Source: Eulemur rufifrons (lineage: Eukaryota > Chordata > Mammalia > Primates > Lemuridae). From it: a DNA stretch of 64,000 nt. This document shows, piece by piece, positions 62,587-64,000 of the stretch. How positions within the stretch are numbered: the stretch's first letter is position 1; each line of letters begins with the position of its first letter. Under the pieces are notes generated by a model that had not been told where the DNA came from, did not search any database, and saw nothing but the letters and a program-made list of their open reading frames with translations. The position numbers and the translations under genes were made by a program. The stretch lies in NCBI RefSeq assembly GCF_041146395.1, contig NC_090984.1, forward strand, positions 79,185,114-79,249,113, in the 5' to 3' direction.

Positions 62587-64000
62587 AAAGGGTCGACAAA
62601 ATGAAAAGTTAGTTCTTTGAAAAGATTTACAAAATCAATTGACCACTCGCCATATTAACCATGAATACAAAAGATTCAAATAAGTTCAATCAGAAATGAA
62701 AAAGGAGACATTAGAATGGATACCAAATACAAAGCATCATCTATGAATACTATGAAAACCTCTACAGATACAAACTAGAAAACCTAAAGGAAATGGATAA
62801 ATTCCTGGAAATGTACAACCTCCCAAGCCTGAATCAAGAAAAGATAGAAATCCTGAATACACTAATAATGAGCAATGAGGTTTGTGCAGCAGTACAAATT
62901 CTCCCAACAAATAGAACACTGGACCAAAGAGATTCACAGCCAAACTCTATCATACCTACAAAGAACTGGTACCTGTCCTACTAAAATTGTTCCATAGCAT
63001 CAGGAGGGAGGGAATCCTCCCTAACTCATTCTACAAAGCCAGTATCACCTTGATGCTAAAGCCAAGAAAGGAAACAACAACAAAAAAAGAAATATAAAGA
63101 GCAATATCCCTCATGAACATACATGTAATTATCCTCAACAAAATACTAGCAAACTCAATTCAACAGCATATCAAAAAGATAATTCAACATGATGAAATGG
63201 TTTTCATCCAAGGGATGCAAGGATGGTTCAACGTACTCAAATTAATAAATGTGATTCACCACATAAAGAGAAGTAAAAACAAAATCCATAGGATCATTTT
63301 AATAGATGCAAAAAAGCATTTGATAAAATATAGCGCCTTTTCATGATAAAAACCCTCAACAAACTAGGCATGGAATGAATTTACCTCAAAATTATAAGAG
63401 CCATATATGACAAACCCACAGACAACATCACACAGAATAGGGAGAAGTTGCAAACAATCCCCCTAAGAACTGGAACAATACAACCACTTTTATTCAACAT
63501 AGTAATGCAAGTCCTAGCCAGAGCAATCAAACAAGAAAAAGGAATAAAGGGCATCTAAATCAGGAAAAAGGAGGTAAAACTATCCCTATTTGCTGATGAT
63601 ATAATCTTATATCTAGAAAACACTAAAGACTCCATCAAAAGACTTTTTAATTGACAAATGAATTCAGCAAAGTCTCAGGTTACAAAATCAATGTATACAA
63701 ATCAGTAGTATTTCTATATTTTAATAGTCAAGCTGAGAGCCAAATCAAAGACGCAATACCATTTACAATAGCTACAAAGAAAATAAAATATTTAGGATTA
63801 TACTTAACCAAGGAGTTGAAAGATCTCTGCAAAGAAAACTATGAAACACTGAGGAAAGAAATCACAGATGACACAAACAAATAAAAAAACATATCATACT
63901 CATGGATCAGTAGAATTAACATTGTTAAAATTTCCATACAGCCCAAAGTGATTTATAGATTCAATGCTATTCCCATAAAGATAACAATGTCATATTTTAC
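62587..64000 (+). pseudogene. L1 ORF2 reverse-transcriptase pseudogene, 3' part outside window
   Basis: ORF2 continues in pieces: FLEMYNLPSLNQEKIEILNT at 62793-62984; [20 protein letters not shown] then [20 protein letters not shown] at 63113-63346; the KLSLFADDIILYLEN block with the FADD catalytic motif at 63589-63600; and GYKINVYKS, then [20 protein letters not shown] and KEITDDTNK at 63651-63884. The last bases read as [20 protein letters not shown] in another frame. Several stops and frameshifts separate the pieces. Confidence 0.9.

Larger units (their letters stand above)
61285..64000 (+). mobile_element. Second internally deleted L1 LINE, runs off the window
   Basis: Order: GC-richer 5'UTR (61285 to about 61900), ORF1 N-terminal region (about 61920-62265), then ORF2 from just after the endonuclease domain to beyond the window end. 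The 5' part matches the L1 at 44542 (GAGCTGCATTACAGGCT, AGGAGAGTTCCCAGCAAAG, GAATATGGATGGCAAAT) and 63582-63906 matches 45207-45530. Missing are the end of ORF1, the inter-ORF spacer and the ORF2 endonuclease domain. Both ORFs are broken by stops and frameshifts. The 3' end and any target duplication lie outside the window. Confidence 0.92.

Overview
This is vertebrate nuclear DNA, almost certainly from a strepsirrhine primate, most likely a lemur. Four full-length dimeric Alu elements carry the longer middle segment between the two monomers (the part reading GAAAGAAATTATATGGACAA or its decayed forms) and the right-monomer ending GTGAGCTAGGCTGA(C/T)GCCA(C/T)GGCACTC that I associate with lemur and galago Alus rather than monkey or ape ones. 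The L1 3' ends also have a non-anthropoid form. The surroundings are AT-rich and CpG-poor, with MIR, L2, MaLR and Tigger fossils typical of any eutherian genome.

I find no convincing host protein-coding exon, tRNA, rRNA, CRISPR array or prokaryote-like gene. The open reading frames are short. Those with recognisable similarity belong to a mariner transposase or to L1 ORF1/ORF2, and the rest are chance frames inside Alu, L2, L1 antisense, purine-rich or unique DNA. The window is an intergenic stretch or the inside of a very long intron; the sequence alone does not say which.

Layout: 0-3 kb holds a nearly complete but dead mariner transposon (646-1899, TIRs and TA duplication preserved) and an antisense Alu. 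3-13 kb is unique AT-rich DNA with L2 and MIR fossils, a Tigger-type MITE (6867-7198), two Alus and a 150-bp purine tract. 13-31 kb has L1 3' ends at 13.2 and 20.9 kb, L2, a (TG)n tract, a 2 x 120-bp tandem duplication, a second Tigger-type element (26399-26840), a tiny lemur-type L1 tail (27740-27975) and an MLT1A-like solo LTR (30410-30743). 31-44 kb has an orphan L1 5'UTR, a nested L2/L1/MIR block, more L2 and MIR, and a well-preserved Alu with a perfect 16-bp target duplication (42899). 44.5-47.1 kb is an internally deleted L1 with a perfect 12-bp target duplication. 47-61 kb holds MIR, L2, old L1, microsatellites and a strong inverted repeat. 61.3 kb to the end is a second internally deleted L1 that runs off the window.

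The most notable result is that both L1 copies that keep their 5' region have lost the middle of the element. ORF1 N-terminal sequence is joined straight to ORF2 sequence, at different breakpoints in the two copies, and both lack the ORF2 endonuclease domain. Nothing here amounts to a new multi-gene system. The elements are independent insertions and do not act together as genes.
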